The notes: a model not told the origin generated them from the letters alone. Positions 32,862 through 44,511 are shown, counted from the stretch's first letter. The stretch: DNA of 64,000 nt from Coptis chinensis (GCA_015680905.1 CM027377.1:41254501-41318500), one strand, 5' to 3'. A program made the numbers and translations.

Positions 32862-33500
32862 CCACCCCCAAATAGCACCTTGCTTGTCCTTAAGCAAGGA
32901 TGAGAGAAAAAACTAAGATCACAAATTAGTGATTTATTATAAGTTATACTAATCTCATTTTGCAGAGTGCGATTGCATTGACCATATGCAACAAGGCTTT
33001 AGACCACTAGAAATTCTCTAGTGGATGAGCTTTAAGCCTCGTGAGAGTTTTCTAGTGAAGGTACTCACAAACTTCTTCCATTTAGCACAAAGGGTCTTGT
33101 TTCCTTATTTATTCTCAAAAGTTCATACATCTCATTAGCGGTGAATAAGGACAAGCTCTTTTGAACTTAGAATAACATACATACAGTAATTTAATCATCT
33201 AAAGATAAATACGCAAATATGAGCAATGAAATGCAAAAGCAGAGTTGTTTCTAAGGCTTTTGGAGAGCTTTTTTAAAGTGGGTTCTCATAGGGGTGTGTT
33301 GCAATCACAACTCTCTGATAGATTCACTCAAGGTTCATTCTCTCAAGTGCAGTGGGCACTTATATTCCTCGCATACTCAAATGACGTCTAAAGAAACCGG
33401 GGTCGATTGATCACGCTTGCCATTTACTATCTCACCATCCTATTCCTAATCTAGCTAGATGTATTTTATTAGGAGTTACGAGGCTAGGTTGATGGTTTAG
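32862..33500 (-). repeat. 3' internal region shared with the Athila element
   Basis: Aligns with 5115-5662 and 5917-6475: purine tract, CTTGTCCTTAAGCAA, GAGTGCGATTGCATTGACC, GTGGGCACTTATATTCCTC and TCACCATCCTA words occur in the same order. Non-coding. Confidence 0.75.
32972..33024. promoter_or_regulatory. Conserved hairpin pair, third copy
   Basis: TTGCAT/ATGCAA stem then CCACTAGA/TCTAGTGG stem (33004-33024). In the Athila copy at 6058-6078 the same stem is CCACTAGG/CCTAGTGG: the G-C pair next to the loop is A-T here, a compensatory change. Confidence 0.5.
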
Positions 33501-36315
33501 AAAGAAAAAGGAAGGGAAAGACAAAATCTGATAAGTCGAGAAACTGGGTCTTCAAGATACTTGTAACTAGAGAAGAACCTTGTTTTGTTCTTTTACTTCT
33601 GAATTGTGATACATTCTTTTAGCCCTTTGGCTTTGTGACTCCATATGATTTTGAATTTTTGGGAGTTCTAACTTTGCTTTTGTTTCTGATATCGTCTCCT
33701 TTTGATTTTGAACTTTTGGGAGATTCAATTTTTTGACTCCTTTGATTTTTTAGAGTTTTGGTTTTTGATGAGTATTTCTTTTCTTCTCTTTTTGAAGCAA
33801 ATAACTATTCTGTTTTTATACAAGGTCTTCTCTTCTCTTTTTCTGATATCCATCTAGTTCTCAACTTGACAGCTGGGTAAACTTTTTATTGTGTGTTGTA
33901 ACGGGTTAGGAATTTTTGACGAAGAATAAAAAGTCTTTTAAAAAGGGGTGAAGGCTCAAAAGGGGTAACTAGAAGGAAAACTATCTTTTTGGATTTTTAA
34001 CGTTTATTTGGCTATATCGATCCAAAAATGGCTTAAATTCTCTCTTAGGATATGGCGTGGTGATCAAGTAAGTGGACGTGTGGTCTTTCTATCTGGACAT
34101 CCTTTGTGTCATCACTCAATAATCATTCAGATGAGGCTTTTGGCTAGATTCTCATAGGATATGGAACTTAATTGTTCTAACCTTGGCTTCGGAAACTCAC
34201 TGCTATATACAAACAAATGTTGATGCATGCCATTCATGAAAAGATGCATAAACTATTGTACGTATATTAGTCTAAATACGAAGAACAAGTCCTTACTTTA
34301 TTGCTATAATGAGACTTCTAAATTTTTTATTCATCATAGAAAAAGGAAACAAGACTGTTTAATACTAAACGGAAAAATATTTTTGGTCTTTTTTTGAATA
34401 AATTTTTTATAAAGGAAGAGATATACTATTATATATACTTTATAGAAAATGTCTAGTTTGTGCAAAATGTTACTATACCACCCCCAAATAGAACTACGCT
34501 TTGTCCTCAAAGTATGAAGAGATAAGGAAAGAGATTACTATAAAAACATGAGCAAAAATGGCGATACACCTGTATTATGTTCTTCATGATGAAAATACGC
34601 CAACCCCAAATAAGTTTGGGGCGTGGGTTGTTTGATATAGAACGAGAAATACATGATTTATTATACTAGAGATATTTATTTTATTATAAAATCTTTTTGG
34701 GTTTTTGTATTTTTGAAATATATATGAAATGCAGAAAATCTAACATGCGTGCATGATTATGATTAAACTACGATTTAAGAAATAACAAGTATGTATACAG
34801 ACACATATGAAATGTGTGTGTGTGTGGGGGGGGGGGGGGGGGTGTTAATTATTTTTTTGAAAGTAATTGTTTTTCTCAATCTAAAGATATCTCTAACCAT
34901 ATAGAGGTTTTGACAATAAGATAAAATTATACGTTGATCCGATATCATTTTGGTTACTCTGAAGTGTATAATTTTTATTTTTATATCCTCAGGTTTTGAA
35001 AACTATGTAGAGATGCTATAAAGAGACTCGTACTCAAAAGCAGTGATTGAAAACAAACTGTGAGAGGTATCTCAGGCAACTTTCGTGTCGGCTCTTTATT
35101 GAACCCAATCCAGTCAGACTGTGGCTTCAGTTATGTGTGTTGGGGGATTTACTATACAAGACATAATGGAATGGTTTAGCTAATTGGATGCTAGTGGATG
35201 GTGGAACTAGGTCTCTTTGGTGGATTTTGGTAGGTCTAGTTAAAATAGGATGGAACCAATGCTCTGTTCTAATTGTTGTAGTTATCTTGTCCTTGTCTGA
35301 ATGTATTTGATGATTGATGTGATGATATGTTGGTGAGCAAGGGACAATTGGTATCTATGTGGTTTAAGCTGGGATAAAAAGTGCATGGTGATATAGGCGA
35401 CCCTTAGTAACATATAACTGATCCTCAAACCGCCCTTAGAAGAATGGATATTACATATTTCTAAGGATTGGTCTATGTGGAATCAATTGCCCATTTTGTT
35501 TTTTTTTGGAAAAATCACATAATTATTGATGTATCGAGAACCTTTCATAATGAGAACGGAGAAAAACAACTATTTTGACAAAGAAATGTAAAATAAGGAA
35601 AAATAAACTTGTATACTCGCTCTACAGGTCCACACTTACTCAAATGACGAGTAAAAAGTGTTTTACAAAGAAAATGTGAGATATACGTGGACTAAGGCTC
35701 TGGCACTTACAACCACACACTCCAAGTGGAGTGGTACGTACAGTCCGGTTACCTTAAGGATGCACTTCCATGGAATGCATCGAGAAAACATAACATGAAT
35801 CTTTTATAGTCAGATATTCAAGACTATATGTGGAGTCATTTTAAGTCAGATTCCCCAAGACTATGCATAAGATGAATGATATACTGTTAACTATATACTA
35901 ATAGTCTAAACAATTAGGGATCTTTATAGAAAAACATATACAAACATACACTCCCAAATAGAATAAGATGATACTTGTGGAAAGTAAGATGCAGAATGGT
36001 AAGAGAATGTTTGTGTAACCTATCATGGAATTTATACAATAACCCGTCATGTTTGAGTTGTCCAAAAGAGTGAGAGGTTGGTAGTAGATATCCTTCATGA
36101 GGCTCAATTGATGGGGGATAGGACATACCAGGTTTCTCAACTACTGAAATGATGGACTCTTATGTTTATATATTGGGCAAACTCTCTTTACTAGGAAGGT
36201 TTAGAAAATTATGAATGATCTCAGAGGCAATTGGCTTAAGTGTGAATTTGAGGTTTCTTTAAAATGGTTTCGTGGTGTTGTCCTCAGAAATTGGTGAATT
36301 TTTTATGAATGGAGG
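33501..36315. other. Internal non-coding region of the non-autonomous element
   Basis: 2.8 kb without a convincing gene on either strand. It holds a (TG)n-poly(G) tract at 34814-34842 and a stretch near 35690-35730 (GTGGACTAAGGCTCTGGCAC) similar to 7136-7165 of the Athila element. Confidence 0.6.
34814..34842. repeat. (TG)n followed by a poly(G) run
   Basis: About six TG units then 17 consecutive G. Possible G-quadruplex-forming tract. Confidence 0.9.
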
Positions 36316-37330
36316 CTAGATTTCAAGAGGTGTTGATTTGGGATGGTGATGGTTAGGTGGTGGTTCTTCACATGATCTCGAGGAGTCAGATAATTCTTCA
36401 TCTAGTTTTGGCGTTTCCACAAGATTATGGTTCATATCTGTAATAGTAAGGATGTCACAAATTTGTTCAATCGATAAGTCTTTAATGACCAAACTAACTT
36501 GAAATCCACTTTCTACCATAGATTTTACTCCCTTTTTTCCAAGCACTTCATTTTCTTTGTCCTCTCTGCCAAGATCTTCATAAAATTTCTCAATGTCATT
36601 TTCCAAATGTGTCGAGTCTAATACATGCTCTTGAGTTTCTTATACCGGTGTTTTCTCATTTATGGGTGATAATGCATTAAGGCATGTGAAAGAAACTGTG
36701 ACTTCAGGCATATTGTCCTCATCATAAGATTTGGAATTTTTATAATAGTCAGGTGGAGGTTGATGGGTTTTTAACTGGTCATGAGTATTAGGATGGGCTT
36801 TAGCAATTGGCTTTGTTATGGTAACACCTTGTTTGTCTTTTTGGTTGGGTTCTAGACTAGTAGGAAGAATATTAGTCTCAGATGTGGCATCTTTTGAATC
36901 GGATTGGAGAAAACATAAGGTAGTTGCTATTTGCTGAGTTAGTATTGTTTGCTTGGCCATTTCCTGGTAGAGTTGGTCTGTGATAGATGGTGGAGTGGGA
37001 TATGAATTTGATATGGATGGTAATGTGAATGGTGATGGGTTTTGGGTGAAACCGCACTCTGACTTACCGTATGGATACATGAATGGTGGTTGACTATTTG
37101 TGATGGAACTCCATGAATTGTCGGCATGACTAGAAAACTCTTGAATGTATTGGGTACTCAGAAAGTTTGAAAATTGAAGTTCGTAATCATAAGGAACTCC
37201 CGTAGTAGACTCGAATTCGGTGTATCATGTGGACAATGAGATAACCAATGATAGGGACTACCGCAAAAAGAACAAGGTTCTGGGTTTGTATTGTAATTTC
37301 ATGACGGTTGTGATATATATTGATAAGACA
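36316..37330 (-). pseudogene. Gag-like protein with a CCHC zinc knuckle (non-autonomous element)
   Basis: Minus-strand frames in order: at 37330-37140 SYQYISQPS, a stop, then EPCSFCGSPYHWLSHCPHDT, in which CX2CX4HX4C is an exact retroviral-type zinc knuckle (Cys/His codons at 37274-37233). It is followed by a stop, then SYPTPPSITDQLYQEMAKQT and TILTQQIATTLCFLQSDS (37080-36640), and KFYEDLGREDKENEVLG (36606-36316), an acidic tail. The knuckle comes first and no capsid domain is recognisable, so this may be the C-terminal half of a gag or a specialised RNA-binding protein. Several stops make this copy inactive. Confidence 0.6.
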
Positions 37331-38745
37331 TGAATGCTTAATTAATGATGATGCACAAACAATATAAATTCTTTTTTTTTTTAGAGTTTTGATTTTTTTT
37401 GCTTTTTGTATATATTTTACTATGCCCTGTTCAGATGAATAATTGGGCGCGAGACTAGGATGGCTCTACTACATGTCTCAGAAGAGTAGGCAGTTATTTC
37501 ACCAAGTGGTGTGCTACCAAGAATCTCACTCACGATGAATCTGGGGGAGGGGAGTGAGGAAGGTAGTTGGTCCACCAGAATCTAGTAACTTATTACTCTA
37601 AATACTCATGGCTATATTTTTGTCATTTTCTGGAGGACCGTGACTACTTTGGGCTCTAGTTGATTGATTTTAATGAATTAATTTGGTCTAGGGCTCTCAA
37701 GAATTAAGCAACATCCAATTTACCTACATTGGGTAATGACTTCCCAATGGTTGTTATGTGGCTCGGGTTCAGCCTTATGCGTGAATGTAAATTGTAGTGC
37801 GGAAAGTAAATTTCAAACAATCACGTAAGCATGCTTGAACACATAAATATCATCTTACTTGGGCTTCGAGGAGGTTTAGAATTTACCTCTTAAGCCGTGC
37901 TTACATGCTGCTTGAGGAGAAGGCAACGTCGGTTGGCGCGTGATCTGAGAATCAGGCCTAACCTTTCGAGTTTTACCCTGTTTTAAGTTACAAATAAGGC
38001 CCACTTAAAAATCCCACAAGTTGGGTTTTAGACAATTTATACAACTTTGCCTTCAAGGGCCCAAACTTAAACTAAACTAATATTATACTAATCTAATTAA
38101 CTAGTTTTAGATTAATAACCTAGATTAACTAGAGTCAAATGGACTTAGAGTGTTGATTACCAAGTTGATTCAAAAGGTGTGAGCTATGATCCACAACTTG
38201 CCTCACACTTGAACTTCTCAAGGCAATTAAAACCCTAATCCCTTGGTAAGTATATAACTTAAACCAAGTTTAACTCATGTTCATCATAAGAAATCAATCA
38301 AAAACTAATTTTTCCTAAATTTTTTTTTCATTTTTCTTTTTATCTCTAACTATTACAATCAAGTTCCACTAACTTCTCCTACTCTATTACAAAATTTGGG
38401 CTCGGAGTACAACTATTCGTCACAATTCAACTGGGCTACCAAAAAACTAGACACCCTTCTCTGGAGGTGAGCTCGCGGTCACCCTCCACCAAGCCCGCGA
38501 TCGCCTGCCGGTGCCGGTGACTTTCCGTCGGCTTTTGTCTGTGTCTTCAACTCCTCTCCAACCTTGTTGTCCCATAACCTGATTTGTAAAAAAGTAGATC
38601 AATACTAAGAAACAATAAAATAAAATGATGAAAAATTGAAAATAATAATAATAATAAATAGAAATGGAGAGATGAGAATGATGCTCCCTTATTAGATTCT
38701 CAACCAATCACTCTCACTCCTTCAATCCATGATAGCGGTGCCATT
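37331..38745 (-). other. 5' leader of the non-autonomous element
   Basis: About 1.4 kb without a recognised gene. Just after the primer-binding site there is a (TTA)n/(ATT)n tract (38640-38660 on the plus strand as AATAATAAT). A short frame, MGQQGWRGVEDTDKSRRK, follows a CAG near 38585; its meaning is unknown. Confidence 0.5.
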
Positions 38746-39602
38746 TGAAGCTTTAGATAGTGGTGAGTGTGCTTCAAAAAGTTTGTTTAAGAGTGAGGTT
38801 CATCCTAAATTATTTAGAGTTTGAGTGAGGGAGATGTGAAGAAGAAAGGTAGACTCTTGTATGGATTAGAATGGTTCTAAGCTAATGAAAACATTGAAAG
38901 CATTGGTTGTTGTATTGAAATGACTTGAAAACATTGAAGTAAAGATTGATTAAAACTTGAAACAATAACAAGTAAACAAGATTGAAGATTGAAAACAAGA
39001 ACAAGTAAATAACAACTTTGATTGAAATAAGAACAAGTAAATAACAAGTGATAGAAAGAAAATAAAACAACAAGAAATTAAAAACATGAATTAAAAAACA
39101 AGACAAGAAATGAAACAAACCAAATGGTTTGGATCCTAAGAGAATGGATGGTTTCTCTCTCCCTTGCTTATAGCTTATATACCCCTACTTTTGCCTTTTA
39201 CAGATTTGCCCTTCTCCATTACAAACTAAACACCTCACACTTCACTTTTACTTTTGCTTTTTGGTTTATTCTTGAACAAGGTAGGTTTAGGGAGAAAGTC
39301 ATCATGTTTTGAGATAAGAGCCTCCATCTCTGGTTTTCTGATTTGAGGGCTTTGACTTTTGACTTTGACTGTTGAATGTTGACTTTTTTAGCACTTTTCC
39401 ATATAGCAGCTACTAGTCTTCATAATAAGCATGATTAAGGCTCCTTTTGGTGCTAAGATGCAGCTTTTATGATAAGTGGTCTGAAATACTCTTTAACCTG
39501 AAAAAAGACAATAAAAGCTATGAGTTGTCTTTTCGTTAAGCGTAAGAGAGACTGTAATGCAGCAATATACAGGTAATAAAACACACATTTGGGAGCTGAT
39601 CA
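38746..39602 (-). repeat. 5' LTR of the non-autonomous element
   Basis: 857 bp, TGAAGCTTTAG...GAGCTGATCA, minus-strand TATA box at about 39175-39184, followed by AAGGC. Confidence 0.92.
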
Positions 39603-39978
39603 AAGGCTCAAAGCTTTTGAAATGGAGGAATTTTTATCTTTATCTTTAAGAAGGAATACTAACTCCAATGATAATTCATCCTCTTCTAGCTTCAAAAGTT
39701 ATACATATAACTACAATATGAGTAATATTTCACATGCAAGTCATTCTATATCTTATCTAGTTGATTTTGTGAATATTAGGTTTAGTGGAGCTTTCAATAA
39801 AGAGAAGCAAACTGGGGCAGGAGCTGTTATGGCTTGGAATGAACATGGGGAACTAGTAGTTGCTGTGGTTAGTCGTTTCAAGGCAAGGTCTGTTGAGGAG
39901 AGTGAACTTTGTGCTGCTGAAGTAGCTGTCAAGTTGGCAGCAAGTTTAGGAGGAGGACATTTTGTGTTTGAAAGAGAT
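39603..39978 (+). pseudogene. LINE piece 4: first half of the RNase H-like domain
   Basis: Open frame from the AAGGC duplication: FEMEEFLSLSLRRNTNSN, a Ser/Asn-rich linker, then the RVT_3-type RNase H start VNIRFSGAFNKEKQTGAGAV with catalytic-Asp position replaced (usually NxDG), MAWNEHGELVVAVVSRF and SVEESELCAAEVAVKLAASL, with the Glu-containing helix. It ends HFVFERD at GAGAT, the duplication of a solo LTR, and resumes at 41284. This domain is the C-terminus of plant L1-type ORF2. Confidence 0.8.
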
Positions 39979-41278
39979 TGATTAGTCTGTAAAATAGCAA
40001 TCGGGTTTGTCATTTCGTTCACATTTCAATAAAATTGCAAATGTTTATTTATAAACATAAACTATCAATTCGATCACGTGATTTAGTGAGAAAGTGGAGG
40101 AGAGAAAGTTTGATTTGATTTTAAAAGTGTTTTGAGATTTTTCTATTTCTTAATTGATTTAGAGATTGAAAATAGAATTTGAAATCAGGAGGAAGCAGTA
40201 AAATGAAATTGAAAACTGAAAGCAGTAAATGAATTTAAAACATATAGCAGTAAATTAATCTAGAAAACAATAAAATTACACTAGAAAGCAGTAAATCTAA
40301 CTCTACTCCTACTGATGGAAATGTTAACCATTCCATAAGAAAAACTAAAACTAGACCCTTCTATTTATAGTTGAATGGACGGTCGTGATCGAATCTAAGA
40401 AATTTGATCCAACGACTGAGATTTGATCACTATTCAACTTTTTGACTTTAAGAAATAGTAATCACTATTTGACACTATTCAACACTATTTGACACTATTC
40501 AGAACTATTCATCTTTTGACTTTACAAAAAGTTAAATAATAAAAAATCTAAAATATTTACGTCGTCTTTGATGAATAGTGACGTGCTTGCTTTATCTCTG
40601 ATTTCAAACTATACATCCATTTTGTAGAAGCAATATACCGTTATATAAAGTTTTCTACACTGATCATTTTGATAGGTCATATGCTTCAATCAGAGTTAGG
40701 AAACGGAAGATATCACTGTTTGAACTTTCTCCTGATTCTCGGGCTGTTTTAAGTCAGTTTGACCAAGTCTTGACCCGAAAATTACTCATTTGGCTGGCTC
40801 AGGGGCTTAGGTTTGTTCTTTTGACTTGTTTCATGGCCCTTTCCATAGTGGGCCCTATTCCTATGGTGGGACCCATAGCTTTTACTAGTGAGACCTGAAA
40901 GTTGACTTTTTTGCAAAATCTAGCATTGGATAAAGCATGTTGCAATGATCTTCTGGGCATGTCACTTGCAGAATTTGAAGTTCAGAATAAGAAGATATGA
41001 GCTCCGGAATTCGGTTGACGTTTTAGCACTATTGACTTATTCTGGCCCGTTGAGTCCATGAGCTTTATTTTGGCATCTATGAGCTTTAAACGGCTGAGAC
41101 GAAAGATTTCAAAATCAAGCTTTATTCTACCATATTATGTGCTAAAACACTGGTTTTGCTTGTATTTTGTCATTTGAATGCCGAAACCTGTAAAAGCAAG
41201 AAAATATAATTAATTTATATTTATTAAACACATATTTAATCAAAATGTTATTTATATTACAGTTTTGGGTGCTTATCA
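39979..41278 (-). repeat. Solo LTR, Athila-like, minus orientation
   Basis: 1300 bp, TGATTAGTC...GGGTGCTTATCA, flanked by GAGAT at 39974-39978 and 41279-41283. Its end (CAGTTTTGGGTGCTTATCA) is the same as that of the Athila LTR at 5114. Confidence 0.9.
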
Positions 41279-41553
41279 GAGATAACACTACGGTGAAAAG
41301 TCTATCACGAGAAGATTATCCCCTCAACTGGTCCTTACAAAACATTGTGGAAGGCATCCATAGGATAACCAGTTCTTTTAATTATGTATGCTTTGGGTGG
41401 ATTGACCTAATTTGTAATGGAGAAGCTCATGAGTTAGCAAAATGGGCTAGTAGATCCATTGACATGGATGAGTTACCCATATGTTGTTTGGACTTCAATT
41501 GTATTCCAGTTACTCTTTAATTTAATATAAGGTGGTTTTATCGAAAAAAAAAA
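41279..41553 (+). pseudogene. LINE piece 5: end of RNase H, stop and poly(A)
   Basis: Continues DNTTVKSLSREDYPLNWSLQ, NIVEGIHRITSSFNYVCFGW and AHELAKWASRSIDMDELPIC, the final helices of the plant LINE RNase H, and ends at a TAA at 41520. A short 3' UTR with GGTTTTATCG leads into ten or more A at 41544-41553. GGTTTTATC-poly(A) is a common 3' end of plant L1-type elements. Confidence 0.82.
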
Positions 41554-41624
41554 GAATATTCAATACATGGAAGGTCAACATGAAAACAACTCTTTCCCCT
41601 ACACATAAACCAACATCTAATAAT

Positions 41625-42769
41625 TATTTGTTTGCGTGCTCCTTGATCCTCCTTTCAAGCTCATTTGAAATGTCTGATAATACAATGCATTAGCCAAGCA
41701 GCAGTATCGCCTAATGCACAGATGGTGTGCCCCTCTATTTGCTTAGTCAATCTTTCAATGATCATCCATAGTGATTGAAGTAGTGGTATTGGGAAGTATC
41801 TTCAAAAGATTAGAAGTGAGGTTCACCATAGATTGTTTGGAGTTGAATGATTGGGAGTTTTAGAATAAGGAAGGTAGTTTCTCTTTAGGATTTGTTTAGT
41901 TTCTAGTTGAATGAAGAACATGAAGAACATGAAAAAAAACTTGTTGAATGGAAGATATAAACACAAACATTGAAGTAATGGAAAGATTGATTGAAAGAAA
42001 TAACACAAGAAAGAAGATTGATTGATTGATTAACAAGCAAATAACAAGATTGAAATTAAATGAAGAACAATAAAGTAAAAAGACTTGAAAAATAAAATAC
42101 TAGAAAGTAAATCCTACATAACACTAGATTAAGTTTATGTGCATTCTCTCTCCCTAACTTTTAGTTTATATACCCCTATTTTATGCCTTTTACTGATTTG
42201 CCCTTCTCCATTACACTTGAGACACCTCACACTTTACTTTATGCTTTTGCTTTTGCTTTTCCTTTTTGATTTCTTCTTTATCAAGATAGGTTTTGGAGAA
42301 TGTCATATTTGGTGATAAGGACCTCCATCTCTAGTCTTCTGAGTTGAGGGCTTTGACCTTCGACTTTGACTTTTTTAGCACTTTTTCATAGCAGCTTCTG
42401 GTCTTCATAATAAGCGTGGTTAAGGCTCCTTTTAGTACTAAGACGCAGCTTTTATGATAAGTGGTCTGAATTTCTCTGTAACTTGAAAAAGGCAATAAAA
42501 ACTATGAGTTGTCTTTTCATTAAACGTAAGAAGGGCTGTAATGCAGTAATATAAGGATAGTAAAATGCACATTTGGGAGTTGATCAGCGATATTGTCCTC
42601 TCTCTGCAAGGTGTGCACTGCCCACAACTCCCATGTTTGTAAAAATAAGAAAGACTTGCAATTGTATCCACAACGTATGTCGACTTGTCATCCACAATTA
42701 ATAACTGCAGCAGTTCCCAGCCCAGACGTAACGGCTTTGAGAGTATCGTATTCCCTCTTTTGCTACCAC
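41625..42769 (-). pseudogene. NADH dehydrogenase flavoprotein 1 (complex I 51 kDa subunit, NDUFV1) pseudogene, interrupted
   Basis: Complex I subunit that binds FMN, NADH and an Fe-S cluster in mitochondria. On the minus strand after a TTGCAG acceptor (about 42770) come [17 protein letters not shown], then [20 protein letters not shown] and [12 protein letters not shown], the cluster-N3 Cys motif. A solo LTR (41776-42586) interrupts here. The frame resumes with [25 protein letters not shown] and IIRHF. Two deletions are visible: the ~20 residues between the MIMER and TKQIEG motifs of the normal protein, and a small one before DDKST. The intron acceptor shows a genomic rather than processed copy. 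Earlier exons were not found. Confidence 0.88.
41776..42586 (-). repeat. Solo LTR related to the 32-39.6 kb element
   Basis: 811 bp, TGAAGTAGTGG...GGAGTTGATCA, flanked by GTGAT (41771-41775) and GCGAT (42587-42591), one mismatch. Shares the minus-strand TATA region and end with the LTRs at 32022 and 38746. Confidence 0.85.
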
Positions 42770-44509
42770 CTGCAATAAAGCGGGTAAAGATTTCAATTAT
42801 TCAAATTCTAAACTACGCATCTGTCATTGTACATGTTCTTAATCAATCCATTATGCACTACTATTCCCCATCGAAAAGGATATTGTAATTGAGATAAATA
42901 AACTACTGAAATAGTACAAAAACATGGCATCCTATTTTATTTTTTATTTTTCAAAAAATAATTGGCAGAGATTCTCTTGTTTTTTGACATTCAAACTAAA
43001 CATGTTCCTTTAAGTAAATGTACATATAATCCTTGTTTTAATAATCTAAATTGAGATGAATATAAACTATAGAAAAAGTACAAAAACATAACATCTTCCT
43101 TTTAAATGAAGTCCAGAGAATGTATACAGAAGAAAAGAACATGGAAATAATGGAAGTCATGGCTTTATATAAAAGACTAGATAGATAAAACTGGGAGGTA
43201 GCTTCTTCAAAATGCAGACCTCGCTCACTTTTAAATGGTTCATACACAAAATGTCCTGAAACTCACTGCAATATCAAGTAAAAGCTAATATAAACAACTT
43301 GGATAACATGGAAATGGAGTTTAGATTGTCTAAGAGTCATAGCTATGAGCATTAAGTTGCTAGGGAAGTAACCTGACATCACACTCAAACTATGAAGAGA
43401 AAACTGAATGTGAGCAAAAATGTGATTTAACACTCAAACTTCTTATATTCTATTTGAAGCATGTTTGGCAACTGAGAGAATGTATAGAAAAAACAACATG
43501 GAAATAACGTAACACATGGCTTCATATAAGCTTTTGAAGTTTAGAAAAGATATTACCATCAAGTGTATGAAAATTGAATCTTCCGGAGAGAGCTAGTAGA
43601 AATGAGCTTCTGAAGAGAGCCAGTAGAAATGAGGTCCTCATCCAATTTGTAAGTATTGTACTTGGTTTCAGTAGAAAGTAGATTATATAATGTAAGCTGC
43701 ATAACAACTTTTATTGGAAACAAATAGCAGCAAATAGAAATAGGAGCTTAATTCAAATTCTTAGGTACTATGATTTGTTTCATTAAAAAAAACTCATCTT
43801 AATATCTTCTAAACACAAAATTAAGATGTAGGTTATGAACCCGATCTTTAGTATGCTGAGTTCTCGTAAAGGTCACAAATAGAAGCTAAAAACTCAACCT
43901 TTTCATCACAACAAAGAGAACAATATTAACAATTGCAAGCACAAATAATATAAATATGCACTGGATGAAAACCTTGATTACCTAGAAAAACCTATGAGAA
44001 ATCAAGTTGGTATTTTAGCTTCCATCAAAAAAGCAATATATAATAAACATAGATCAGTTGCTCCTGCCATATATTATGTGTAACTGTCATAGATATAGCC
44101 TAAGTGATCTTAATATATTAAAAGTTAGAAAAAAAGATCATGCATAGTATCTTACCTATGTATATATATATTGATTACTGTGCACATTAAAATTGATAGC
44201 TGCAAATTTGACAGGAGGAAAGCATGAACTTCATAGTAACTGGCTCATGATATTCATTAGTGTTGCATATGTGAATGTGCCTCGAAAGTTTAGGGCACCC
44301 AAATGCCTCAACCACACTAAACTATATGTATATTAGAAAATAATGTATATAGATAAGGAACTAGAGTATTTCTATCAAGTATTATCAGGTGCTCTAGGCT
44401 TCCCAAATTATATTTTTCGACAACAACATGCCTGCGGAGACCCACTAATTCAAACATGAAACAATAGCCACTATCATATCCCATTTACAACAATAATAAG
44501 ACACACAGA

Positions 44510-44511
<2 letters not shown>

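Larger units (their letters stand above)
32022..39602 (-). mobile_element. Non-autonomous LTR retrotransposon with gag-like zinc-knuckle ORF only (7.6 kb)
   Basis: LTRs at 32022-32861 (840 bp) and 38746-39602 (857 bp), about 5-6% different by eye, flanked by AAGGC (32017-32021 and 39603-39607). The right LTR starts TGAAGC; the left has TAAACC, where the G of the TG tip is mutated. The primer-binding site on the minus strand (AATGGCACCGCTATC) and purine tract (GGGGGTGG) fit minus orientation. The internal 5.9 kb has no protease, RT, RNase H or integrase that I can find. It has one gag-like protein region (36316-37330). The 3' region is homologous to that of the Athila element. Confidence 0.85.

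Noticed and set aside
41625-42769. Functional NDUFV1 gene
   Set aside because: Only the C-terminal third is present, with deletions and an LTR insertion.
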